From assembly GCA_964035545.1 (NCBI GenBank), contig OZ037765.1:33169004-33233003 (forward strand): a DNA stretch of 64,000 bases, given 5' to 3'. Both the position numbers and the translations under genes were made by a program. This document shows, piece after piece, positions 52,201-59,924 of the stretch. Positions within the stretch are counted from its first letter, which is position 1. Every line of letters starts with the position of its first letter. The stretch comes from Bugula neritina (taxonomy: Eukaryota > Bryozoa > Gymnolaemata > Cheilostomatida > Bugulidae). The notes beneath the pieces are model-generated. The model was not told where the DNA came from and ran no database searches. It saw only the letters and a program-made list of their open reading frames with translations.

Positions 52201-52681
52201 GGAAGAGAAAAATGAAAAACTGTATTCAGACAAGGGTTTGCGTGCATTGTCTCTTGGAAATTCCTACTTATTTGAAAGAATCATATATTCACAAATTTAC
52301 AATTTTTAAACAGATCTATAATCACAAAAAATCAATATTTTTATGAAATATATATTTAATGTATTCTAAATCTGCCAGAGTTTAAATCTATTTGGGTTGA
52401 AGCAATTTTATTTTTGCCAAATGAAAACTCTAAAAGTATTTAACAAATCTTAAACTAATGCTTGATTGTTTCAAAAGTTTCCAAAATTGAATGTTTTAAA
52501 GAAAATAAAATCCTTTACCAGAGTCAAAGTTGATGGAGAATCTGTCATTGTAGTATTCCCAGCCATTCCAGGTGACGTAGGGTCTGCAGAGGGGGAGAGT
52601 AACTGCTAGCAGCAGAAGAATATATCCACCCCTGGCAGCATATCCACCCCTGGCAGCAAATCTACCCCTGGCAGCAGTCAT
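15658..52681 (-). CDS. Giant secreted mosaic protein: LRR, fibro-slime, cadherin, F5/8C, EGF, TSP3/TSP-C, LamG (48 coding exons, 2977 aa)
   Basis: Exons were traced by hand from ATG 52681 to TGA 15658-15660. All 48 lengths sum to 8934 nt and every junction is phase-consistent, so the domains belong to one reading frame. Residues (approximate): signal peptide 1-33; LRRNT-like Cys cluster 85-103; about 35 LRRs 104-997; LRRCT 998-1047; FN3-like 1048-1149; fibro-slime 1150-1439; cadherin-like 1440-1692; F5/8C 1693-1861; Cys-rich/EGF 1862-2213; TSP3 2235-2495; TSP C-terminal lectin domain 2495-2690; LamG-like 2690-2886; basic tail 2887-2977. No membrane segment was found. Known roles of these modules are calcium-dependent adhesion and matrix or carbohydrate binding; the role of the whole protein is not known to me. 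The blocks below list exon positions. Transcription as one mRNA is inferred from phase and lack of internal starts or stops; a split into several genes is possible but less likely. Confidence 0.85.
16756..18125 (-). other. Large gene exons 44-46: LamG/concanavalin-like lectin fold
   Basis: Exons: 17923-18125, 17363-17505, 16756-16885. [45 protein letters not shown] follow the LamG/pentraxin-like jellyroll pattern (WxxV...RxDxG...GxIDEVRIY). It sits after the thrombospondin C-terminal domain, where known thrombospondins end. Confidence 0.85.
18576..20457 (-). other. Large gene exons 41-43: thrombospondin C-terminal domain
   Basis: Exons: 20270-20457, 19592-19761, 18576-18806. Diagnostic stretches are [23 protein letters not shown], abbreviated here as [17 protein letters not shown], then [34 protein letters not shown] and [18 protein letters not shown]. 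These follow canonical thrombospondins strand by strand. The last third of exon 43 starts the next module. Confidence 0.95.
20750..22800 (-). other. Large gene exons 35-40: thrombospondin type 3 repeats
   Basis: Exons: 22638-22800, 22453-22560, 21949-22095, 21712-21828, 21095-21283, 20750-20980. All internal introns are phase 1. They encode runs of DxDxDGxxDxxDNC repeats ([43 protein letters not shown]), the calcium-wrapping wire of thrombospondins and COMP. Exon 40 passes into the start of the C-terminal lectin domain ([13 protein letters not shown]). Confidence 0.95.
21615..21711. repeat. CAGA-type repeat starting at a 5' splice site
   Basis: In gene sense the intron after exon 38 opens GTGGGTCTGTCTGTCTG and continues as TCTG/TTTG words, so the array starts within the donor region. 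Confidence 0.85.
22801..23130. repeat. Degenerate repeat (ACACTACAACACAGTATAATAC)
   Basis: About 330 bp of variable 19-24 bp copies, immediately upstream (gene sense) of the acceptor of exon 35. Confidence 0.8.
23425..23503. repeat. 39-bp duplication of an intron 5' end
   Basis: In gene sense the intron after exon 34 starts GTGAGTGTGGTGTTACAG at 23503. The same start recurs at 23464 (GTGAGTGTGGTATTACAG), 39 bp later. Confidence 0.85.
24240..24302. repeat. 21-bp repeat of an intron 5' end
   Basis: In gene sense the donor start GTGAGTGTAGAGATCA at 24302 recurs at 24281; a third copy begins ATGAGTGTA at 24260. The unit is 21 bp and stays open in the exon's frame. Confidence 0.88.
24755..24950. 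repeat. Tandem repeat (GTCAACAGTTTATTGTCAAC type)
   Basis: About four 42-bp copies made of three related 13-15 bp sub-units (TGTCAACAGTT, TGTCATCGGTT), intronic between exons 31 and 32. Confidence 0.85.
25840..26070. repeat. 37-bp minisatellite containing the exon 30 donor
   Basis: Exon 30 ends CTGG|GTAGGTGTAACC, and in gene sense the block CTGGGTAGGTGTAACCTGCA recurs about every 37 bp, around six times. Each unit therefore includes the last exon bases and a 5' splice site. Confidence 0.92.
26660..27770 (-). other. Large gene exons 27-29: discoidin (F5/8 type C) domain
   Basis: Exons: 27574-27770, 27127-27262, 26660-26833. ARLN ... [18 protein letters not shown] is the family core. [19 protein letters not shown] and [22 protein letters not shown] form the remaining strands, with the terminal LYGC cysteine. 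Such domains bind phospholipids, glycans or collagens. Confidence 0.9.
27265..27500. repeat. 15-bp minisatellite (AGTAATACATTATAT)
   Basis: About 15 copies just upstream (gene sense) of the acceptor of exon 28. The acceptor at 27263-27264 lies at the end of the array. Confidence 0.9.
27780..28075. repeat. ACTATGACTA degenerate repeat filling an intron
   Basis: The whole intron between exons 26 and 27 is made of GACTA(T/C)(T/G)A words without a constant period. Confidence 0.75.
29185..29724 (+). mobile_element. 3' fragment of a non-LTR retrotransposon
   Basis: Plus-strand frame 29198-29614 encodes a reverse-transcriptase ORF tail: [17 protein letters not shown], then [14 protein letters not shown] and a closing C2H2-like finger [21 protein letters not shown], written here as CPHCGK...HLRTH. 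This tail is common in invertebrate LINEs. The polymerase and endonuclease parts are missing (5' truncation). It lies in antisense inside an intron of the large gene and inside the 33-bp minisatellite; ACTAGTATTA occurs on both flanks. Confidence 0.85.
29725..33339. repeat. 33-bp minisatellite, about 109 copies
   Basis: The unit is about AGTGAGTTGACACATTACAT plus ATACTAGTATTAT. It contains the perfect 10-bp palindrome ATACTAGTAT. It runs from the donor of exon 24 (33339) to the retrotransposon fragment, with a few degenerate copies on the far side (29100-29180). Higher-order blocks are visible. Because 33 is divisible by three and the unit lacks stops in one minus frame, a spurious 1254-residue frame results. 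Confidence 0.97.
34636..36650 (-). other. Large gene exons 17-22: fibro-slime domain
   Basis: Exons: 36590-36650, 36098-36307, 35595-35793, 35293-35362, 35018-35115, 34636-34867. The order matches the fibro-slime/PA14-like fold: [10 protein letters not shown] then HHVDFTGF, a middle part [31 protein letters not shown], the [14 protein letters not shown] strand that corresponds to the family's 'DDVWVFINGKLV' motif, and a closing [12 protein letters not shown]. The family is best known from Dictyostelium prespore-inducing proteins, slime mould matrix proteins and bacteria. Recognition is from memory of the family pattern; the intron splitting is consistent throughout. Confidence 0.78.
35835..35940 (-). 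mobile_element. Possible tRNA-derived SINE relic
   Basis: In minus sense a B-box-like GAGTTCAAATCCC is preceded by GTGTAAGAGCACCC about 40 bases upstream. It lies in the intron between exons 18 and 19 of the large gene. Similar weak B-box-like sequence (GAGTTTGATTCCC, minus) occurs near 50725. Confidence 0.3.
37203..37402 (-). other. Large gene exon 16: FN3-like second half
   Basis: Continues the domain begun in exon 15 ([12 protein letters not shown] ... [18 protein letters not shown]), ending in a phase-1 donor (ACAC|GTACGT). Confidence 0.75.
37843..39446 (-). other. Large gene exon 15: second LRR block, LRRCT and FN3 start
   Basis: A single 1604-nt exon, about ten times longer than its neighbours. 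It encodes about 19 LRRs of the LxxLxLxxNxI type, then an LRR C-cap ([10 protein letters not shown] ... ATCSYPP ... TITC), then the first half of a fibronectin III-like domain ([15 protein letters not shown]). It is fully open with strong codon-level LRR periodicity. Confidence 0.92.
42180..42404. repeat. Degenerate GTAAGT-rich repeat after exon 10
   Basis: In gene sense the intron opens GTAAGTGTAATTGTG, and TGTAAGT recurs at least five more times within about 220 bp at irregular spacing. Confidence 0.65.
43130..43362. repeat. 20-bp minisatellite (CAGTGTGTAGTGTTATGTAG)
   Basis: About 11 copies with small deletions, starting about 8 bp inside the intron after exon 9. Confidence 0.88.
44650..44827. 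repeat. 29-bp minisatellite spanning the exon 8/intron junction
   Basis: Exon 8 ends GACCTAATTATACT|GTAAGT. In gene sense the block (T)GACCTAATTATACTGTAAGT recurs about every 29 bp for five or six copies. The first copy's left part is exon sequence. Confidence 0.92.
45420..45725. repeat. 48-bp minisatellite
   Basis: Five to six copies of a unit with TACTATGATATACTCATACT, intronic between exons 7 and 8. The open frame through it is an artefact. Confidence 0.92.
46935..47450. repeat. ATTACAATTAC simple-sequence tract
   Basis: Interrupted runs of TTACAATTACA over about 500 bp in the intron between exons 5 and 6. Confidence 0.7.
47870..48121. repeat. 21-bp minisatellite starting at the exon 5 donor
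   Basis: In gene sense the intron opens GTAGGTATTCCATGGTGCA and continues in 21-bp units with (A/G)AGTATCCCATGGTGCATTG, about 12 copies. Several units contain CAGGTATCC, a donor-like site. Confidence 0.92.
50880..51235. repeat. GTGTAAGTATATAC minisatellite starting at the exon 2 donor
   Basis: Exon 2 ends GCAGT|GTAAGT. In gene sense about 350 bp of variable 15-25 bp copies follow, with more than ten further GTAAGT hexamers. Confidence 0.88.
51700..51860. repeat. CATGTGACA degenerate repeat
   Basis: Words such as ACTTGTGACATGTGACATAC in the intron between exons 1 and 2. Confidence 0.65.
52519..52681 (-). other. Large gene exon 1: signal peptide
   Basis: Starts MTAARGRF. A three-fold AARGG(Y/F) repeat precedes a hydrophobic core ([13 protein letters not shown]), which fits a secretory signal peptide with a long basic n-region. 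An 18-bp tandem repeat underlies the n-region. The donor is TCTG|GTAAAG, phase 1. An upstream non-coding exon was not identified. Confidence 0.8.
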
Positions 52682-54403
52682 AATTTCTAGAAAATGCAGC
52701 AGAAGTAGTCATGTAACATAGGCTATCTACTTCAGTCTATAGCAAACCTCTAATCAATGTTAATTTGTACATACAAAAGACAAGGGCTTCCCTTATTGGT
52801 ATGAATTGAATGAATGCAGTTGAAACTACTCAGAGCTCTAAAAGCTATTCAGGGAATTATGATTTAATTTAAAATAAATCATTGAATATATCAACAGTAA
52901 ACTATAGCAACATTGTTGACATCCTGTATAATTACAGTCAGCTTGTCAAAGATTTCTCTAATAACAAATCCAGCTTGTACATTGAGCATTGAAAGAATGT
53001 AGAAACAAGCTATTATAATTCCTATTTGCTGAAAATCTTCAAATAAAGTTAAATTTATATAATATAATTTCCAAACAAAGTGAACCATACATGGTGTTTC
53101 TGCACGCCTTAACTATAGTTACTAATAAATAGTTATGCTTATATAATAACTGATGAATTTTTAGCTGTAAAGTAAATGTATATGCATAAAAATAAATTTA
53201 CTTTAAATGCTTACAAATCTAGAAAAATATTTCACTACACACCGTAAGTTAGTATATAGCTACTATTAGCTATAATATATACTATTAAATACACCATTTC
53301 AGTTGCTATTGAAACAAAACATTACGTACAGAAGTAAAATTGCCTTCCTTGAGTTTTCATTATGTAATATATTACTTTACAAAAATATACTGTATAATAG
53401 TGTATAACTATACAACAATACACTATTATTATAATGTAATAAATATAATATAACGCAACACAATATCATATAACTTAATATGTGACTTACAAGAAGTATA
53501 TGTTACTGCCAGAAAAGCAACCATCAAGGAAGTGAGTGAAATATTATAAACTAAAGTTACTGTGAGGTTTATTAATTTAAAGTTCATGAGCATTCAGTAG
53601 AATACAATTCTGAGTTTACAAACAGCAAGTTGTTTACTCTCAGTCAGCTATGAGGTGTAATTTGAGCATTGTGACAATAGTCTACTAATATACATGTGGA
53701 GGCTCTATTATATTCACTGATCATTCATTACAGTTTAGTGACAATGAACATTGACTCCTGATTAATCACAGCACAGCTTCTTACCAGTTTACATGTTTAA
53801 GGACAGATAACTTCTATGATAGATAGTGTTTCATATATAAACATGTACCCAGACTATGTGTATTTAATGTTACAACACAAATCTACGAAATATCAGAATG
53901 ACAGTGAAATATTTACACAATACTTGATAGTATAATTTGTATATATGAGCTTACATCTGAGCACAGGCTAAGAATGAGAGAATTTGTCAACCTTTCGTCA
54001 AGGAACTCATGCTAAATTCTACTGGTACAGAGCGTGGCAGCTTCATAGGCAGCATGACTCATCTCCCTAAACATACTATAGAATAATAATACAGGATTAC
54101 AGAATAGAAGGCACGTTAAGATGTAAACACATAGGGACAGAGAGCAGCTGCAGCAGAAAGCATATCATGTAGGATTTGAAGAAGTTGGCACTAATTAAAA
54201 GCATATCTGCAGGTTAATGCAGGTTAACAGCTTTCCACATGGTCCAATAGTTTAATACCACATTATATTCTAGAATCTTCTCAATGCAGAGATAGGTTTT
54301 CACCATGAGCATGGATCATCACCATGGCAACCAAGTGATTCAAATATACTATATTTACCAAGAAAGTTCTAGATAAAATCAGTGTGGTGTGAATAGAGCA
54401 GGG
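52682..54403. promoter_or_regulatory. Divergent intergenic region
   Basis: The large gene leaves to the minus side and the first propeller-like gene starts at 54404 on the plus side, so both promoters should lie here. No TATA box or initiator can be assigned with confidence. It also holds an LRR exon-like relic at 53490-53540. Confidence 0.5.
53490..53540 (-). pseudogene. Orphan LRR exon relic resembling exon 6
   Basis: Minus-strand reading HFLDGCFSGSNIYFL followed by |GTAAGT aligns with the end of exon 6 ([21 protein letters not shown]). No acceptor AG lies at the expected position, and it sits upstream of the signal-peptide exon. Confidence 0.55.
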
Positions 54404-56261
54404 ATGAGGGTGTTCCAGTTGAGAAGGAAAGAGTTGATTACGACAGTAGGCTTCATACTGGTGATATCATGCATAGCCATGTTGCAATACGCGGTGACGG
54501 GAAGGGGCGGTGATCTAACGGGATACGTGAAATACCCCGACAACCTCAACACCTTCAAATTGTATGAAGATGCGACGACAGCCTCGCCAATCGGACCTAC
54601 CCTCCACAAGAAGGTGCAGAGGGAGGGGACGCATGCCAGACGCCACCTCTTATACGGATCAATAGTTGACAGCAGAGGAATTGTGGCTAGCATTACTCAT
54701 AATGTTACGTCTGAGCTGATCTTCTCTTTCTCACCCACCGCTGAAGAGCACTTCAAAGCCAAACTTGTGGATCCGAATCACGAGCAGCAGGTGTACGCCA
54801 ACAGCCCGGCAATGATCTGGGACGGCAAGAAGTTTATTGTCATCATGAGAATGTGGCTTGACCAGGAACACACCATCAAGAAGACTAAGAATATATTCTC
54901 AGACAACTACCTCTACACCAGAACATACAACGACAAGATGGAGCCTCTAGATGTCAGTGGAAAAATATTGGGAATACCCACGAGAGTCCTGGAGACTTTA
55001 GGTGAGTGTAAACCTCAGGCTAGGAGTTGTATTCAAGTATTGCTGCTGGGCAACATTTTGGCATAAAAACAATAGTATTAGAAGAGACAACTCTTAATCA
55101 AACTATCAATGGTAATCTCAAAAATTCTTTGATATAAAACATATTTTTTAAATCTCAGTGCTTTACAAAATAGAAAGGACAACATTTTGGTCTAAATATG
55201 ATTGTAATAATCTAATAGAACAGACAACTCCAGATCTAAATATTGTGATGGTAATTTAAAGGGCCTTAAAATCTCAAAAAATTGTTAATCTCAGTGCTTT
55301 ACAGATTATAAAGGTTCCTAGGCACAAAAATAACAAATTACATCAGCAATTATTTTGGCAGACTGCAAACTTGTTCGTATTGTATAACTCAATACTAAGA
55401 CACTTGATAAATGACAGCTGACCAATAAAAATTTGTTTTACAGGAGATGGACCAATAGAACCAAGAGCATTCCCCTTCTACAACAAGCTATACCTCTCTT
55501 TCAACAACGCCCTCTACGTTGGTAAGAAAGAAATGGACACCACAATATTCTGGGACTGGGAGGGAGACAGATTCGTGATGCCGAAGATAACAGACGGTCA
55601 GCCGAACATCCAATCGAGACGAATAATGCCGAGAGACAAACACTGGTCTTCCTACATGTTTGACGACAGCAACTACATGATATACAGCGTCGACCCTCTA
55701 CGAATAATAAAATGTGACAATAACTCCGTGTGTGGGTTCTACCAGAATTCCGCCAAACCAGACTACAGATTTATAGATTTGTTTGACTGTCTGAGAGGCG
55801 GTACACCCACCCTACATTACCGAGACAATTTCTTCATAACCATCACACACGTGACTCTGTTCAAAACCGGCTACAAGAGATATTACACGGTGAATATAGC
55901 CGTGTTGAGAGCGGAGAAGGGAGCAAACCATGAGATAGTATACTTGAGTTCACCTCTTCAGTTTGACGAGTCTATAATGACTGAGACACCAATAATACGG
56001 ACCAGGTGGATAGAGGACCCCTTTTTCTTCCCAGTGAGTCTCCTGCTAGAGGATGAGGACAATATAGTCATAGGGGGGCATGTGAACGACCACAGTGCCT
56101 ACCTATTCAGAGTTAAGGGTATTAAAGCCCTGATGGACAGCGTTATAGCTCAAAGCAAATCTCTAAGTAAAGATGGCCCAGCTAACGGCGTGCTTCACAA
56201 CCTAGCTAGGTCATATGCTGCAAAACAATCAGGGTACACTTTTGAAAAACCTAAAAATTAG
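54404..56261 (+). CDS. Type II membrane protein with GH130-like five-bladed propeller motifs, copy A
   Basis: Two coding exons, 54404-55001 and 55444-56261 (TTAG|GTGAGT ... TACAG|GA), giving 471 residues. ATG at 54404 is the first in-frame ATG. A short basic tail (MRVFQLRRKELI) precedes one hydrophobic anchor (TVGFILVISCIAMLQYAV), the layout of Golgi glycosyltransferases. The luminal part shows spaced motifs: YANSPAMIW, IVIMRMWL, GDGPIEPRAF, PRDKHWSSY, IYSVDPLRII, LRGGTP, HVTLF, FFFPVSLLLED, IGGHVNDHSAYLFRVKG. The GPIEPR and DKHW segments recall the acidic and substrate-phosphate motifs of GH130/GT108-type mannoside enzymes; this is an inference. AATAAA lies at 56344-56349. It shares about half its residues with the next gene. 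Confidence 0.85.
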
Positions 56262-57334
56262 TAGTGTGCTTTATTTTTTAACTTAAGTCATTTAGATTTT
56301 GTTATCACCATTTTTTATTCTTTGGGAATTTTACAAGGGAACAAATAAACAGCCAAAATATAAAAACACTTCAATTTTATTACTATTTCAAATTAATTCA
56401 GCTGTGTCACACTTGGAATAAATTTATTCTGACATAGGAATAACGCAATGACCTACGTGATGTTGGAATCATACCAACATGTCAAAACAGAGAAATCACG
56501 CGTAGAAGTGTTTTGTGACGCATGCATTAGAAGTTGCAGTGACCTTACTCTGAATATATTACATTATCATTACTACACAGGGCAGGCTTAGACCAATCAG
56601 CTGCATAGCATGCAGAAAATTCCGGAAAGATTGGAATAATAATTACTTTAATGAAATATCTTAGTTCGAGGCAGTTTTTCTTGGTAGTCTATCATCCAGA
56701 TATAAATTATGCAGCTATTAAAGGGCAATAAGAAAGACACTGTGCAGTTCATGTTTTCTGATGATTTAGGTTGAAATTCTACAACATGCACATACATACT
56801 TTCTAAACCAACACTTCAGTAGTACCTATGCATACAAATAGGAATACACTGTCTATCTCTACTAATTAGTGTAAAGTATTTGTATAATTAATTTGAAAAC
56901 TCAAGCATGGAATATGTTACCTATGCAAATATTTAAACTTGAGCACTTTAGGAAGCAAAAATTAAGGTGTTTTAGGAAGCAAAACAACTTTTAATAAGCT
57001 TTACTGCAGGTAAAAATGAACTAATTATTATTCATTTTTCAAACTAGACATTAATTGAAGAAGTCAAGTGAAACCACCTGTTATCTATTATTGCTTAAAT
57101 GTACCTACCATTGCTCTACTCTAAATTCTAGCATTGGATACTCAAGGAAATAAATAACCAGTTTTATGGTACATTGTTGAGTTATAATTGCTTAATGCAA
57201 ACTTGCCTATTGCATGATGTTGTGCTTGAAAACTGCAAGAGAAAATTTTTTAGGTAGCCTACTATTCACATTGAAATCAGCGATATAATGGAAATAGAGT
57301 TGGAATTTGTTAAAGTCAGCTGAGAGTCTGACAG

Positions 57335-57417
57335 TGAGGGTTCGGCAGCAGTTTATTGGTTAGATGCTGGTGGGAGACCTGTGTGCTCATGGGTTCAACT
57401 CCTGGCAGCAAGGGGAG
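57335..57417 (+). mobile_element. tRNA-like SINE head
   Basis: GGTTAGATGCTGG serves as an A-box-like segment and GGGTTCAACTCC as a good B box, about 35 bases apart. The downstream tail CTGGCAGCAAGG leads straight into a 33-bp tandem array. Confidence 0.55.
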
Positions 57418-57640
57418 GTAAGTAACATAACATCCTGGCAGCAAGAAGAGGTAAGTGACAAAACATCCTGGCAGCAAGGAGAGGTAAGTAACAAAACATC
57501 CTGGCAGCAAGGAGAGGTAAGTAATAAAACATCCTGGCAGCAAAGGAAGGTAAGTGACATAACATCCTGGCAGCAAGGGGAGGTAAGTAACAAAACATCC
57601 TGGCAGCAAGAAGAGGTAAGTGACAAAACATCAAGTAGCG
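57405..57640. repeat. 33-bp minisatellite (GAGGTAAGTAACAAAACATC)
   Basis: Seven copies of CTGGCAGCAAGGRGAGGTAAG followed by TRACAAAACATC. Each contains GAG|GTAAGT, a perfect consensus 5' splice site on the plus strand, although no coding exon precedes it. Confidence 0.92.
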
Positions 57641-59439
57641 CTTAGTGCTGATAGCAAAAGCCCGTAAGGGGTTCTCTTGAGAATGGAGACTTGAAACAAA
57701 CGTGATTGTTTCTGGTATCGAAGTATAAACATAATTTTCTAATAGGATCAGCATCACAACATTATCCTCACATGATTATAGTATGACATTAGAGTTTTAA
57801 ACTGTAATAATCCCATTATCATGTCATTAGCTGTAATGACACACAATTATACATGCATTAGTAAGTCATTACTAACCACAATATAGAGTTATACATTCTG
57901 CACTACTTCCGTATATGTAAGGTAACAATTTCAGCTCATCATGCTGTTCATGTCAAAAAGAGTAAATTACTATTTAAAGAATTAGATAATTTGATAATGT
58001 AGTTAAATAACTACAGTGGAGTGTATTATTTTACAGGAAGAGGTAATAAGGAGGGGCTTTCCTTTAGCCAAATGAGTCTAGAATCTTGCAGTGGTCACAT
58101 GCTTCCTTTTGCTCAAAGTGGTGAATGTTTACTGGCACAGCGGTGACTATATTGCAAATTGCTAGCTGAAAGAGATATGAAATAGTTAATATCTGAAATG
58201 CTTAGTTTCAGCTGAGCCATTTTTTCCTAACTTAAGCTCATGTCAAGTTGAAGAGATAGTCATGATACTATAATATGAAACTGGCATCATCTATATTAGT
58301 CATAAAATAATTCTAAAAATTTTCCACTAAGGCTATATGTAGGGAAAGTAACTCCAAGGTAACTCTATATTCTTTAAAAGAATAGCCTTTATTCTATAGT
58401 TTGAAAGAACGTTGAGACAGGGGGTACAGCATGAGCTTCAAAATGTTGTGAAGAAATTTCGATTTGATTTCTATTTCAACCTTAGAATGTAAGAACATGT
58501 TGGTTTCAAAAAACTTTGCAAGGCACCAATACTTGCGCTAATATATATTTATTTGATATTCTTGGGTGGTTATCAGAGTATAAAATGTACTTAGAAATGT
58601 CAATGTTGTATATAACTTGACACTTGTTGAAGACTAAAGGGAAGAAATGTTGAAAATAAACGTCAAGTAATTTGTTTATAAAATTCTTATGTGTGTCTGC
58701 CAAAAATGTTATTAAAATATTATTTAGGTGCACCATAGTAAAAGTTTGCATAGGAAGCCTTTCTATTGTGCAAAAATAAACTTGAAATAAAACTAAGGCC
58801 ATTTTTTTTATAAATGCTTTAAAATCACAGTTCTGTAAATTAAATATCAGCATTAGAGGTCTCGCAAAAAGAGTGTGAAAACTAATATTTGATGAAAGCA
58901 ATAAATAAGGACTGGAGGAGATTATAACCTAGTGTCTGTGAATGGTAGGAGGCGACCTAGTATAATATTTAGTGTGGAGCACAACACTTTATGGACAAAA
59001 TATCTCTCCGCCTCAAAATCAAACTCCTACTTGATAAATTCTATTTTTTCCAAAACACTACATTCTTCTTAACCGCAATAAATGAGAATTTGAAGGTTGT
59101 AAAGTTATGAATAATGCATGCATGGCACAAGCGGAGTAGAAACAAAAGCATTGATGAAGTGCTATACAATCATCATACACTTGCAATTTATAAAGCTTTC
59201 GATGACAGCTATAAGCGCGTGCCCACTCAACTATACAAAATATTTCCCACCGACAAATAATCCTATTGATGTAAGGCTCTCTATAGACATAGTATTTATT
59301 CGCTTGCTATACGAGCCATGCTAAGCAGTCTATTGTGATTACTAGTAGAAAGAAGACGCATGAAATGAATCACTAGTGAGACTGAGTCATACCATACTAG
59401 TAGTAACTAGTAACCAGTGCTCTCAGTAACTCAGTGCTG

Positions 59440-59497
59440 GTGAATAGAGAGAGACTTTATAGCTTGATGTGAAGATGCAGTAACGGTACAGCCACAG
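59440..59497 (+). other. Probable 5' untranslated exon of copy B
   Basis: CCACAG|GTAAGT at 59492-59503 is a strong donor, and TTTTCCAG|AATG at 59916-59927 is a matching acceptor two bases upstream of the start codon. The transcription start is not known; the left limit is arbitrary. Confidence 0.5.
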
Positions 59498-59924
59498 GTA
59501 AGTTATTAATCTCAGTACTATTAGACTGTGGGTGTGACCTGGTAACGACTAATGTCTGCTGGTATATCAGGGCATAACTGCAACTTTTCGCTCTGCTTTT
59601 AGTAGACATAAACTAGATAGTAACCTTACAGTAAAGAACCATTTTTTTAATTGATACAAAAAATAGATTTCAATAAGCTTGGCTATGGAGCTATGTCAGT
59701 ATGTGTGATACATTTCATTATACATGCTTTTTACATATGCCCAACTTCATGACATTATGTAATCATGTGAGTATAACTTTCAGTGTATCGTTTTTGAGAA
59801 GAATTGGGTCACAGATATTCCTAGGAAATGAGAAATTTTACTAAAGTCAAGACAGTAATGTTGATAAGATAGGATTGTCCTAGTAATTTAGAGATCTGAT
59901 ATCACAGACATCGTGTTTTCCAGA

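Larger units (their letters stand above)
56262..59440. other. Intergenic region between the two paralogues
   Basis: Mostly AT-rich unique sequence with no supported exon. It contains a SINE-like unit with an expanded tail (57335-57640). The 131-residue minus frame at 58506-58901 has no recognisable domain or splice context. Confidence 0.55.

Noticed and set aside
15658-52681. Several separate genes (LRR gene, cadherin/discoidin gene, thrombospondin gene)
   Set aside because: No internal signal peptide, stop or promoter was found at the domain borders, and all exon phases match across them. Kept as the main alternative until transcripts are seen.
58506-58901. 131-residue minus-strand open frame
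   Set aside because: No ATG context, splice sites or recognisable motif; AT-rich intergenic DNA yields such frames by chance.
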